Of a DNA stretch of 64,000 bases, positions 23,401 to 34,977 are shown in pieces. Within the stretch, counting starts at the first letter, position 1. Each line of letters opens with the position of its first letter. Under the pieces are notes generated by a model. The model was not told the origin of the DNA. It worked only from the letters and a program-made list of their open reading frames with translations, and made no database searches. This DNA comes from Lentinula raphanica. Taxonomy: Eukaryota > Basidiomycota > Agaricomycetes > Agaricales > Omphalotaceae. A program made the translations under genes and the position numbers. The DNA lies in contig JANVFP010000019.1 in assembly GCA_027919835.1 (NCBI GenBank), positions 372,001 to 436,000 on the forward strand, in the 5' to 3' direction.

Positions 23401-25420
23401 TAGCCGCAAGAGTTCAGACCATCTTACACCATTTCGTCGGTAGAGTACATCGCGTTCCTCCTCAGATTGAGCAGTGAGCCAAGCAAAAGCCCCTCGACGG
23501 TGTTCTTCATTTGTGCGCGGTAGAAATGTTTGTGGATCCAGATCATTGATATTAGAAGTTTTACACATCGAGCAAGCATCGGCGTTACTGCAGTAATGTG
23601 CAAATCCACCCATTGACCGTGCTGCAGGCAGATCACAAACTAGTAAGGCAAGAGCAGCTCGGACGGATCGTCCGCAAGGATGACGGACGGTTCGCGCCAT
23701 GAAGAAGCCATCCTTCCACAGCTGGTCCAGGTCATTAACCAATGGCCGCAGTATATAGTTAATCTGATGGTTACTTGGTTCCTTGGGACCAGGAATGATC
23801 CCAACCAAAAAAATGTTTTCGGGCTTCATACGTATCTCGGGGGGAAGATTGAGACAAACAAGGTACATCCCGCACACGCTGACTTTCTTTCCCGCCATGC
23901 GATTCCCATAGGGGTTGAAACCGTCTACATTCAGATTGAACAGAAGGCGACTCTCGTTGGGATTCTTGGGAGATAGGAACAGGTTTTGACCGTCAGGACC
24001 AAGAAAAGTACGAAGATACTGAGATTCCCAGATATCTTTGACTTTTCCGTCAGCCGGTGGCTCTGGGTTGAAAGAACGCTCAAAGTAAGGTGCAATATCG
24101 CGTCGGTTGTGCATCCAGGTGATCCATTTCTTGAGATCTTGACAGTGATATGATCTCACTGGAGCTGTCTGTGGACGACGCCGATCTGGTTTTGTTGGCG
24201 ACGGGGAATGTGACGGAGGAGAATGTAACAGATTAACAGAGGACCGAAGACGCCGTTTACAGGGAGGACTGTTTGGAGCTGACGTATTGTTGCAAAACTC
24301 GGGGTAGTCGTTCATATCGAAGAGCTGGAAACATTTTGGGCAGCACACATATGACGTGTAAGACGGCACAAGACTCAGTCTGTCAATGACGGTTCGTATG
24401 TCTGCCGGTATATGTACATCGACTTGACGAGACGCATAGAAACCCGTCAGCTTGAAGACGATACGCATGGCTCCTAATAGAAAATCGGACGGAACGGATG
24501 ACAGATTGCATACGACATGCAGTATAGCAACCACCACAAGTGAGATGAAGAAAACAGTCTTTTCAGGTGATAGATCTCCTATGGGTACATCTAGTGAAGA
24601 TGCGGTGAATAGAGATCCAGGATGTTCATCACGAACGCACCTGTGACATTAACTGTTTCTTGGCTATCAGCCCTTTGACTCCTCTCCTCCCACTCGATCT
24701 CCAATCGACGCCGTGTACTTTCCAGCTCTGATTCTAGAGCAATGGAAACGATTTTGTGCTTGCAGCTGAAGGCATGAGAAAGCCTTTTCACGAGCACAGT
24801 GCTGCCGAGGAACTTCTGGCTTTCCCGCAACCAATCTAAATGACCCAAGAATATGGAGTTACGCATATCCTTGGCAAGGTAGAACGCCAGATCTTCCTTA
24901 TTGCGAAAGTCAGTGATATCGTGTTTGAACTCGATATCCGCAGGGTTCCAGAAGCGCAGAGGATTTTCCTTCAGATCGAGCAATTGCATTTGGATTTTCT
25001 CTAGCAATTGCCACTCGTGGTCGATGTTCGTGGTAGGTTCAGTGATGATCTCAGCGGGGATCTTCGGACTAACAGGACGCGAAACTGGAAGCGGGGGGTG
25101 TTTGGAAGGTCTAGGACAACCTCCGAGGATGGAGGGTGAGCAGTGAAGGACGGTCGCGGTGTAAATCGAGTCCTATTTGGTTCGAAGGGGTCGGTCCTTT
25201 CACTAATCCGGTTCAGTGCGCGATTCTGGGCTAGGTGCTCACGAAGCACATATTCGCTGTAAAAATATCGTCCGGGATTGATGCTCCCATTGGGTTTCAC
25301 TGCTATCTCGCCCGAGTTGATGCATTCATCACAGGAGCAGATATACATTGCAGAGTTCAGGTCTGCATGTCGTCGCGGAAGATATTCGCCGTCGGGTTTG
25401 GTTTTGGGAACCTTGGTCAT
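20481..25420 (-). CDS. Tnp2/CACTA-type (Transposase_21) transposase
   Basis: Eleven exons join without a stop to about 1473 residues: 25420-25152, 25110-24641, 24590-23098, 23038-22733, 22675-22610, 22560-22486, 22425-22369, 22336-21962, 21906-21324, 21259-20553 and 20501-20481. The N-terminus has a Cys cluster (MYICSCDEC) and a second one (YVCCPKCFQLF). The catalytic-region signature is LNVDGFNPYGNRMAGKKVSV, then PPEIRMKPENIFLVGIIPGP, PLVNDLDQLWKDG, LLVCDLPAARSMGG and DPMHGFYL. This is what I know of Tnp2 (En/Spm, CACTA) DDE transposases. The C-terminal domain has RITPYQHMMLHFGDLLRRFG and NSRFGELEETMF, typical of fungal members. Weak spots are the first intron (41 bases, GTCCTT donor) and a 32-base intron at 22368-22337. 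The frame is otherwise intact, so it may be active. Confidence 0.8.
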
Positions 25421-25722
25421 CTCTGCTGTTCCGTAGTTTTCTATACAGTTGTTCAAATCAATCCTTGTATCGTTGCATTGCTCAAGAGTCCTGACTTACA
25501 GTAAGTCATCCAAGTGTCAAAGGAGTCAGATCTTTCGTGGCTGTTTGCCGACCACGAGAGAACGTCCAGACTCCAGAGGCTGGAAGCGTGTTTAATTAGG
25601 CGCCAAACGACCGCGCTTGATATTACATAATTGATGGCGTGTATGACTCATGAGTAGGCAGGAGTAGGCTAGCCACGCAAAAACGATTATATGATAGATC
25701 AGATTTTTATCATACGGATATA

Positions 25723-28700
25723 TCAATTCAGAAGGGGATGATTTGTAGGTAAAGGAAGGTCGGAGCGAAACCTCACTTGCAAGAAGCGTTTGGCTTCACT
25801 ATAATCAAGTTAGACAAACAAATTCCATTGGAGAAGTGCGAACTCACCGTGTTATAGAGTCAGGCAATTTCAAAGAGACGGCAGGTAAGGGAGACAAAAC
25901 GTTCTGTCGTTCCTGGTATTCTGTAAGCCATAGTGGATTGTACCAGTTAGTCGGAAGCTGTGAAGTCGCAGCATCCGGTTGCAAAACCCTGTCAACTCGA
26001 TTCGAAGAGTATCGCGGTCGCGGGAGCTCTCCGGGTGAATATTTGCCACCACCGAGGTAACGTTCACTCATATACCAGGCACTGAGTAAGTTTAAGAAAT
26101 CAGTTAGTTCCTGTGAGCGCCACTGAACCGGGGTCTTGTAAAATTTTCCGTCTGAACCTGTCTCATCCCCGCTCATGCATTCAAGAGTGAGACGTCGAAT
26201 GAACTGGGCCAATTCACCCAGTGGTCCTTTATGATAATGGTAGATCCTCGCGAACATGTCCATACGACGCTGCAAGAGCTAAACCCATGTCAGCAATTTT
26301 TCGGATGAACGAAAACACCCATACTGTTTGTCTCCTAGCCAACCGCCTGGCTCGTTGATCATCCTCCTTTTCTTGCGATGATTTAGCATTTCCTTGTCGC
26401 TCGTAGGCTCTCTTCAGTTGTGTGATATGGCCCATGAAAGCCTCGTAAATGTCCTTCCTCTGATAGCCCTCGAATCCCTCTCTTGATCGAAAATATTTAC
26501 AGAAAGCTTCCGCAGCATCTTTGTTCCAACGTGTTCGTTTACCGCCGTCCAGTTGCAGGACAAAGTTCTCTATGGTAGGTCCCTTATGTATCTTGTTTTT
26601 GAAATCCCTGAGCGTGCCTTGGGAAACAGTGAATAGTGATTTGTCCGTTGAGACGACAGGCTCTGCGAGAGTTTCGTCCAGGATCAAAGTGCCTAACAGA
26701 AAGCCAGTTTCACGGCGGACTAGTTCTGCAAGTCGATTTTTACCCTCTGTCCTGTGTTTGGGTGGTTTATATAACTTTGTACGCGGTCCAGAGTCTGCAG
26801 AGATATGGCCGTCGTCACTCTCATGTGCAGGGTGCGCACCAGAAGGTGTAGTGCGTTTCGGGTAAGCACCGACGTAGTGATAGCATCTATCCAAGATCCC
26901 CTGCAGTGTCTCGAGGTCAACGTTGGGGAGGTCCATCTGGGACCTGAAGTGAGTTTTCTGCACAAACGAAGTGGATGTGTGTGAATACATATTACACAAG
27001 AATGTGATAATCACATACCATAGACGGAGATTTAACGCCATTCTGGATTAGAGAGAGCAACTCTCCCTTTAGATTAGACAGGGCTTCGTTGACATGAGGG
27101 AGCGAATGCGTCCGAGGTGGTGGAGTATTCGGAATCTCTGTGAGAGGCGAAAGCCCACGTATATATTTGTCGTTGGTAGGTTCCGGCTCCGAAAACGCGC
27201 CACTGGTATTAACCCCAAGGTATGGTAGGTTATTCCTAGCCATGCTCTCGTCAATTTGGTCACCGTGATCGTCGAGCTTGGAGTAGTTATTGCGAGATGT
27301 TTGGGAATGGCTGTTGGGATAATGACCTCGATTGCCTTCCATACAGTCATAGTCCTCGCCGTATCCTGAATTCTCACTTGTATCGGAGACAGGTAGGAGG
27401 ATGGGACCGTCAGATGTCAGGTTGTTGAGTGGATCTGGTCGAGCATCAGGATCGGGGATCTCTTCGATGGTGACACGGTTTCGCCTTTGGCTGACACTCG
27501 GTTTGGAATTCGAACGCGCGTCGTTGGATTCGTGATGTGAGAAGATGGTGAAATCAGTCTGAGGGGATGGGGACTGCAGGGGAGCGGAAAAACCTGCGGA
27601 TGGATGTTGAGAAGAGAAGGACCCTGCACCAGCATGATCGTGATTCATCGGGCTACCGTTCCCATCTCCGAAACGGTTGCCATTGAGGTGAAGGACGTCG
27701 ATATCCACAAGCATATCTAGAAATGGGTCAATTCTAATCGGATGGAGGGTGCACCGCATGATAGGACCCACCTGAAGGAAGCTCATTCGCAGGTCTCTGA
27801 TGATGGTAAACCGTATGTCCCACGAAATGGTCTATGTGACCTAAGGATTCGAGCATAACAGCATTATGATCACTGTCTTCTTCTACTTGAAGGCTAGCTT
27901 TTGTGGCGTCGGTGGCTTCCGCGATCCCATCATCGCATGCTTGATATGAGTACGGGTCGGTGTCGTTGAGAGTACAATAATGGGAATCATTCCAGACAGA
28001 GGGGAAGGGATTTTCGACAGGAGCTGAAGGCAATGAATCCAATGACTGCTCATTGTCGTCAGTCTGGTTCGGTAAAGCGTATGAGTACGGGTCGACGTCA
28101 TTGAATGCATGATAAGTGGAATCGCTCCAGTCGGAGGCGAAGGGATTTTCGACAAGAGCTGGAGGCAGTTCAAGTTCATCGGTCGAGGCGAAGGGATTTT
28201 CGACAAGAGCTGGAGGCAGTTCAACGGTCAACTGCTCGTCGTTATAAACGTAGTTCGGTGAAGCGTATGGGTCATCGTTTGTATCCATAGCCTCTTCACC
28301 GCGGTCGTCTGATAGTTGAGGTGGGAGTTGAAACTCTACGTGATAGCTAGCATGACCATAGTCTTCACTATCGTATGGAGATATGTGAAAGAGATGCGAG
28401 TTCTCTGATAGAGGTGAAAGAGGCATCGCATTCAAAGAGTCATCTGGAACTTGGACCTGGTCGACATGTCCCGTTGTACACGTATGATCCAAGCTGTGAG
28501 TCCCATGCTCAAGTCCTAGAGTCGCCGATAGGACCCTCTCTTCCTCTTCAACCTTGAAAGCACTCGACGCGGCATCAGCAGCTTCAGCTATCCCATATGC
28601 CCATCCTTGCTCGTCATCTAGATTGCATGTCGAATACACTTCGTTGTCATTAAACACATTAACAGGAGAGGAGAATGAAGCTGCAATAGGAGCCAAAGGC

Positions 28701-31473
28701 ATTGCCTCTAGAGACGGGGAGAAGGAAATCAAGAGCTCGCCATCGTCATCTTGACTCGACACAGCGTACGGGTCGTTCATTGTATCCATAGACTCGGTAT
28801 TATGTTGGTCGGACAGCCCAAGTTTGGGCTGTGATTCTTCGTGATAACCATGGCCGTCATGGCAAAGATCCTCGGCATCCAGGGACGAGTGAAGGAATTG
28901 TGAATACTCTGATGGAGCCTGCGAAGGAGACAACCCTACACCGAGTGTGAGTTGTGATCCTTCGTGATGACCATGGCTATCATGGAGAAGATCCTGGACG
29001 TCCTGGGACAAGTGAAAGAGTTGTGAATGCTCTGATAAAGCCTGTAACTGTGATATTGGAGCAGAAGACACCTCTAGTGGAAGCTCGTTGACAGTCGTAT
29101 GAACAGCCTCATAACCGTACTGGTCGAGCACACTATGCAAGTCTATTCCGCCTTTATCCTCAGCGCCATCATTAATACCAAAGTCGTCCAGTTGACTTGA
29201 GGGTTGATAATTCGCTGCCCCAAGATCGTCGCGGACAGATCCCATGTTGAATAGTGAGGAAGCTACGGTATGGCTTTCATGTTCAACAGCCCCCCGACAA
29301 ACCTCCGATCCAGAATAACTCGCGAAAGATTGAGGAGGTACTGTCATCTCCAGCTCCGTTATTACTTCATTGCTAGTTGGCATAGACAAAACTGAGATGT
29401 GAGTCTCGGGTACGACCCCTCTATCCAGAATTCCTTCTTCATTGACAGTGAAACGGGTTGGTGCGGAGTCTGTAGCGTCAACGATCCCATATTTCCGTCC
29501 TTCATTGTCATCCGTATTGCATGACGAGTATGGGTTGATGTCGTTTATAACACGAGGAGCATGGTCGGCGAATTGTTCCCCAAAAGAAGGGAAGGTATTT
29601 TCCAAAGGCAGTGCATACGAGGAAATCCATTGCTCGTCGGAATCATAACCGTCGTTTGGTTCTACGTACTGGCCGTCGTATGTATCCGTTGGCTCGCCGT
29701 TATGCTCAGGCAGTCCGGCTGTGAGTTGATAATCTGGATGACCATCAGCAAGAATCTCGGAATCTCGGGACATGCGGAAGAGATGAGGGTTCTCGAGCGA
29801 AAATGAATGAGGCGCTGGAGTTGAAGACATATCCTGAAGCTTATCAACGACTGTATGTCCAGTATCTCCATAATGATAAAGCGCATTCTCCAAATCGATC
29901 TTCCCTGATTCTTCAGCGCCATCCCCGATATCGAGATAGTCCAAGTGGCTCGAGCTTTCAAAAGTTACGGTCCCTGAGTTGTCGCTAACAGACCCCATCA
30001 TGCTGGACACGGAGGAGGTAGCGATATGACCCTCATGCTCAGTACCCACACCACAAACCTCTAACCCCTCTAACCACTCCCCACCGACATCATCTACGTT
30101 TCCAGACGTAGAACCATTGATCTCCTCCAGTTCTCCGTCCGTATGACTGGAGTAGATTTCTGCGACCTGAATCCCAACAACATAGCCGTAATGATATTCA
30201 TCCAGGGTTTCCGAATCACCGCCAGAAAGTGCGGCCTTGTATTCATCTTGGTCCACCGCCTGAGATTCACTCGAACTATTGATACGAATTCCCTCCTCGC
30301 CAAGTTCATCTGCATTCTCATGCGTTAAACAGTCCGCGAGGGGATAGGATGGAATCTTCGCCTTCAGCTCGTCGATCCCTCCATCTGTTTCACTGGTAAG
30401 GAGTTCTTCAGGCTGGAATCCACCAGAATGGCCGTAATGGTATTCGTCCAGAGTTTCCATATCACGGCCAACAAGCGCAAGTGCGGCGTGACAACCATTT
30501 TCGTCTATCATTCCCTGCGATTCAACCAGATCATCCACATGGGTTGCAGCGACGTATACGTCCTGGCTAGGAGTTTCAAAAGAAACAAGCTCTTCAAATG
30601 CCGATGGACCTTGATTGGCAGAAATCGAAGTACCGACGGCGTTACGCTCTTGCCCAAAGTGGTCAGAAAGAGCTTCGACGTCTGCATGACTATCGTCTAT
30701 TTCAGAACCTAGTAAAGCACCTGCGCCCACGGTCTCGTCCAATAACTCGCGATCACCGAATTCATCTGTTGTGACGTAGTCCGCTCTTAAAGGTAACCGG
30801 TTCGAAGATGTAGAGCAAGGAGGTGTGGTATATTCGTGGCACGGAATAGGAGGAGATAGAGGGTTCGACGTCGCAGAGTCATCTCTCAGACTAGATTTGG
30901 GAGGATTGAGTGGTTGCTCAACAGGGGGAATGATAGTGTCGCGGAAGTTGGGTGTCGCGGATTCAGGTTGCTGTTGTTGCGGAATGTGGGTGTGGGCCGT
31001 TGAATACGTTTCTCGGCCATACAGGTCACCCAAAACCTGATCCTGGTACATGCTCGCATGAATAAGATGATTTTGGGCTACCAGGTTCGGACCTGAGGCG
31101 CTGACCGGGGGATACGATTGTTCGGGAGGAGCGAGATTGATGTTGTAGGGACGGTCTGCAACTAATGAACATCATTGAAGAAGCACAGGCAAAAACCAGC
31201 ACTCACTGGGACGTTTCGCCTCCTTCATCACATTCCTGTTGTGGCGTCGTGCTTGTATAAAACGCTCTGATATGATATCTATGTTAAAACTCGGACACAG
31301 AGATGGTTGCATCACTCACTCACGAAAGGTTTCAAACGCTTTGAAGCGGGAAACCTATCTACATCGTCCAAACCATTTGCCACACTATGGGGATGAAGTC
31401 TGGTACGCTTCTGGCCAGCGTACACTGTCGGAAATTGTTGAGGTCCAGGATCGACTTCGAAGTTGTCGTTCAT
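25723..31473 (-). CDS. Large acidic repeat-rich protein linked to the transposase
   Basis: Exons 31473-31324, 31264-31207, 31161-27772, 27716-27019, 26957-26325, 26269-25848 and 25798-25723 join in frame to about 1808 residues. The N-terminus (MNDNFEVDPGPQQF, then RLKPFRFIQARRHNRNVMKE) is short and basic. The giant third exon encodes over 1000 acidic, Ser/Asp/Glu/Tyr-rich residues with internal repeats (LPPALVENPFAS three to four times; LDEYHYG twice). The C-terminal 450 residues are more globular: LARRQT, RRLTLECMSGDETGSDGKFY and QWRSQELTDFLNLLSAWYM. I recall C-termini of this type in Agaricomycete proteins encoded next to Tnp2 transposases, but no domain name is certain. It could be a DNA-binding accessory protein equivalent to TnpA. 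The last exon might continue past a possible donor at 25778. Confidence 0.65.
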
Positions 31474-32184
31474 AGATGTCTGATTGTGAGAGGTAAGCTT
31501 CGACAGCAGGGTATCTGTGTATAACGATGCTGGCCTTTTGTGATTGAGGGTTCCACCAGAACGTAGGAGTTGAAGTTAAGAGATTTTCATGGCCACTGCA
31601 GGGTATAGATCTTCGAACAAAGGGCTTTGTTAGCCATTGACGCATGGAGCAGTGATTGGATAATCACCAATTTGGACCTGCTAGATTATATTGAAAGCTA
31701 GTCAGATTTCGCAGTACGTGGTGGGATTGAGGTTGTTGAAGTTGCCTGGTCCCGGTATCTCGTTGTTTACTATTGATATGCCTTGGAACACGCTTGAGAT
31801 TGTCGTTTGTTCAAATCCACATACGATCCAGGTAAAGAATGGTGACATCCAGACTCGACTCTACAGGGAATTGCATTCAGTTCAGGACTTGAAGCTGAAG
31901 AGCTTGCAAGCTGGAAGCTTTGAAGAGCTTTGAAGCTGAAGAGCTTGCAAGCTGGAAGCTTTGAAGAGCTTTGAAGGTGCATATGCGTGACTGTACCGAT
32001 ATCTGTGGTAACGGCAGGCAAATGTAGAAACTGAGTATTTCGCCGACTAGTTCTAAGGCCAAGAGGTCTATGTATCCCGTATGTATCGCACTTCCAGTGA
32101 AGACAATCTAAAAATTATTTGAATTTATGTATGTACCTCATGCGTGTCTATAGCTAAAGGTCAAGGTAGAGGTCAAGGTAGTGT
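31474..32184. other. Spacer between cassette genes, with a 41-bp tandem duplication
   Basis: No gene is supported. A 41-base unit containing GAAGCTGAAGAGCTTGCAAG is repeated twice without change at 31891-31931 and 31932-31972. The rest is probably 3' flank of the dioxygenase gene and promoter of the large acidic protein gene. Confidence 0.6.
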
Positions 32185-33728
32185 TTACAACCCCTGAAGC
32201 AAATCCAAGCCAGTTTTCCATAAGTTGTCGCGATGCTCATGCCACTTTGTGAGCTGCTCTCGGGGGGCACCTGCAAGAAAGTCTTTGTCCGACATAAAGT
32301 TGTTGTGTCTCCAACGAAATAAACCAGAGGCTGTGAAGAACGTCATGGAATAGCGAGTCTCTGTGCGTCTTATGGTGGCATTGGAGTGACGAAGTAACGC
32401 GGACGGGATGAGGGCTGTACAACCCGGTGGAAACTCGACAATGAGTTTCAGGTCCCACAAAATAAGATGGCCACCCTTGGTGTAGTCAAAGGTCCCTTCG
32501 CTATGGATGCCACATTCGCCACATATGAGATTCTTTGAGTCCCGATGGGGAACGCTCACTGCACGCTCGAAATTGAGCGTAGAAGCCGCGAAACAGCAGC
32601 CCGGGAAATTAGGATCGAGACTCGGGTCCGCTTTGCATAAATCTGTAAGGACGTTGGTGTACAAAGAATGGATTCGAGGATAGTAGCATTTCAGAAGATC
32701 TATGGGAAAAGAATGTGAGTTAGCTTTCTGGCAGAAACGGATGACTTACAATCGACTCGACGTGCAAGCATCTGTGCCTCTGGGGTGGCTCGAAACTTAT
32801 TCCAAGCCTTTTCATCCGTTTTGGTTTGACTGAAGTTGGCCGGATACACCTGGCCACCCCCAAACGAGATCCCAAAACTTTTGGCGTAGTAGCGTCCTCG
32901 TCGATGGGAGATGGAGGTGTTGGCAAAGCTACAATCGTTCTTCGCGTTCTTGAGCGTGTCCAGTAACCGCGCACGATCCGAAGGTTCGAATCTCTTGTCT
33001 ATCAAGAAAAGGGGACGACCGGAACAATCTTTGAATAGAAGTGTTTCGCTATGACATACATATTTGAGCGTATGACCGAGCGGCGAAACAAGGTTTACTC
33101 ACCTACCATCGTTGCGGATTACTTTGAACCCTGGAATCTTTTGCGCCTCCTTCAAAGAAATCGCCACCTCCTCTTTCTGGGAGTCCTGAAGACCTGTCCA
33201 CGTTGGACCTTCAGTGATTGAGCGGGTAATATCGAAATCCACGGCAAAAGCTCTCGATTGGGTTTCGCGGACATGGGCCAACTGGTAGGCCTTGATTGAA
33301 CACCCTCGTTGAATCTGCTGTGTGTAGCGCGTCTCCGCCCGCTTTGCTCTGGATCGATCCCGTTTTTTTTGAAGTTGACGGGCCCTGCGATTGTGGCTCT
33401 CAGTTTGAGGCATCTGCTTGTATGTTAGCCTGGACGAGCGGGGCTTAGGCTTGTAAATGGCCAGCTGTGAAAGCGGGGTGGTCTCGTATGTGCGTTGAGG
33501 CGGTGGTCGATTACGAAGATGATACTCCTTGAGAGCGGGCTCGTTGTCGTCTTTCTCGTCATCGTCAGCCTGAAGATTTTGAGAATGGAGAGGTTGGAGC
33601 AGGGAGACAACGTCGAAGTTCGAGAGAACTACACTGCGATAGCCTTCAAGCAGGGTGTCCGTTTCGGCTCTGGATACACCGCTACTCTCCTTGCCATTCC
33701 TAGTGACTGAACGCGGTAACGTGAGCAT
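32185..33728 (-). CDS. TET/JBP-type 2-oxoglutarate/Fe(II) dioxygenase
   Basis: Exons 33728-33107, 33028-32750 and 32699-32185 encode about 471 residues. Residues 1-200 are basic and rich in Arg/Lys (SHNRRARQLQKKRDRSRAKR, TRYTQQIQRGCSIKAYQLAH), suggesting nucleic-acid contact. The catalytic domain is in the last exon: VPHRDSKNL supplies the HxD pair (about H352 and D354), then KGGHLILWDLKLIVEFPPG, IPSALLRHSN (distal His, about 405) and ETRYSMTFFT (the Arg that binds 2-oxoglutarate, about 416). This set is the hallmark of the fungal TET/JBP family, which oxidises 5-methylcytosine or thymine in DNA. All metal and cofactor residues are present, so the enzyme is probably active. The ATG at 33728 precedes the conserved basic region; an upstream in-frame ATG at 33875 is possible. 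It heads the transposase-linked cassette. Confidence 0.82.
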
Positions 33729-33875
33729 GATGGATGAGAAGATAATATACATGGGAACAATTGAATCAACTGAATAGCACCAGCGCTTGACTGCCCCAAT
33801 TGTCGGGGTTGCGCTAAGCGCCGGCACTACATGAATTTGAACATACAGCTGTCCCAGTAGTCGGGATGGCCTCAT

Positions 33876-34977
33876 CGTTTGAAGGAGGGAGGGATATGAG
33901 GAACAAGGAATGAAAAAGGCTCACCCGGCATAGAGATGGTGGTAAGAGACAAGGAGATATTTTTTTTCAAATGTCTCAGCTTCGTGCTATTATAGCAAGA
34001 GTCATGTGACCTAGCGGCAACTATCGGCACGCTGTGATCGCGCACGGCCCCAGCAACTTTCTCAACATATCAAAGTCACTAGGCAACCCAACCTGAACCC
34101 AACAATCCTCTAGAGTAGGACGATATTGGCTTCCAACCTACATAGGATAACTGCGAGCTTAAGCGCCTACTACTCATGATCATCTCACTCGACGCGTGCA
34201 CTGAATTCAACAGTGAGAGTCCGTTGTTGGTCCGTTGTATCCTTCTGATTTACCTCCCTTCAAGACTCTCATGCCCAATTCATGCCGCCGCACAGTTCTA
34301 TAGCTCACAAAGCGACAAGGTCGCTGAAGCCTATTACACAGGATATATACATATGCATTATGGAGAACACGGAAATGCGGACGAAGTTGCGTATCACAAT
34401 CTCCCTTATACGGACGTCAAGTCAACGTTGTGATGCGACCCGGAACAATTTCTAGGCTGCTTGTGGACCTCCGATTGTCAAGTCCTCTTGAACTCTCCTA
34501 GAACGCTCTCGAATACGGGCAAACACTCGAAGGAAATATGACATTGAGAAAGGATTTCCACAGACTCCTAGTTTCGTTGTGAGTGACACCGGCTTGCTTC
34601 TTCCGTTGTCCAGGCATACTGAGATATCTGACAAGGCCATTATTCTGTCTGAGCGCAGCTTGGTGAAACGAAACCCGCATTTGCTATGTGTGCTGTTAGT
34701 ACTTTGGAACGATCTAGGGCTAGATGACACCAGTCTCAGCTTGCTCAAGGAAAATGTAGGTCGTGCATATATTCTCCCCAAACCTTTCCTCATGTGTTTG
34801 TACACCAGGTGTCCCTTCCCCGCATCGACTGAAGGCTTCAACGGCTAAGTCTATACTGACACGTGACGAAACTGCACAAAGGACTTCAATTGATGCTTTG
34901 CACCTCCTTCCTTCTCCCTCGTTCCTTCGATTTGTCGTCGCATTCTGCTAGCATCCTCTCAAATCTTCAAGCTAGTG
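33876..34977. other. Intergenic between cassette and F-box gene
   Basis: Frames of 85-129 codons exist on both strands (34176-34433 plus, 34452-34841 minus, 34579-34848 plus), but they overlap one another and show no domain. CACTAGGCAACCC at 34077 is a possible terminal sequence of a CACTA-type element, unproven. Confidence 0.4.

Larger units (their letters stand above)
20300..33900 (-). mobile_element. Putative transposon-borne three-gene cassette (TET/JBP, large acidic protein, Tnp2)
   Basis: Three genes lie in the same direction, with 0.7 kb between the first and second and 0.3 kb between the second and third: 33728-32185, 31473-25723 and 25420-20481. One is an unmistakable Tnp2-type transposase and one a TET/JBP-type dioxygenase. 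No host gene intervenes. TET/JBP genes are known to be expanded in Agaricomycetes alongside DNA transposons. I could not find matching terminal inverted repeats. CACTAGG at 34077 is a possible right end, but no counterpart was seen on the left, so the element limits are approximate and the unit is an inference. Confidence 0.5.

Noticed and set aside
20481..25420. Transposase as a KDZ or Plavaka family member
   Set aside because: The order VDGFNPYGN, CGMYLVCLNLPP, IIPGPKEP, PLVNDLDQLW, DLPAARSMGG fits Tnp2/Transposase_21. The KDZ and Plavaka signatures I know are absent.
19672..34100. Using the 19672-20240 inverted repeats or CACTAGG at 34077 as the two ends of the three-gene cassette
   Set aside because: The miniature element has both of its own ends on the left side, and no complementary sequence to CACTAGGCAACCC was found near 20240-20480.
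34452..34848. Two overlapping opposite frames of 129 and 89 codons
   Set aside because: They overlap each other, have no recognisable domain or intron pattern, and lie in intergenic sequence.
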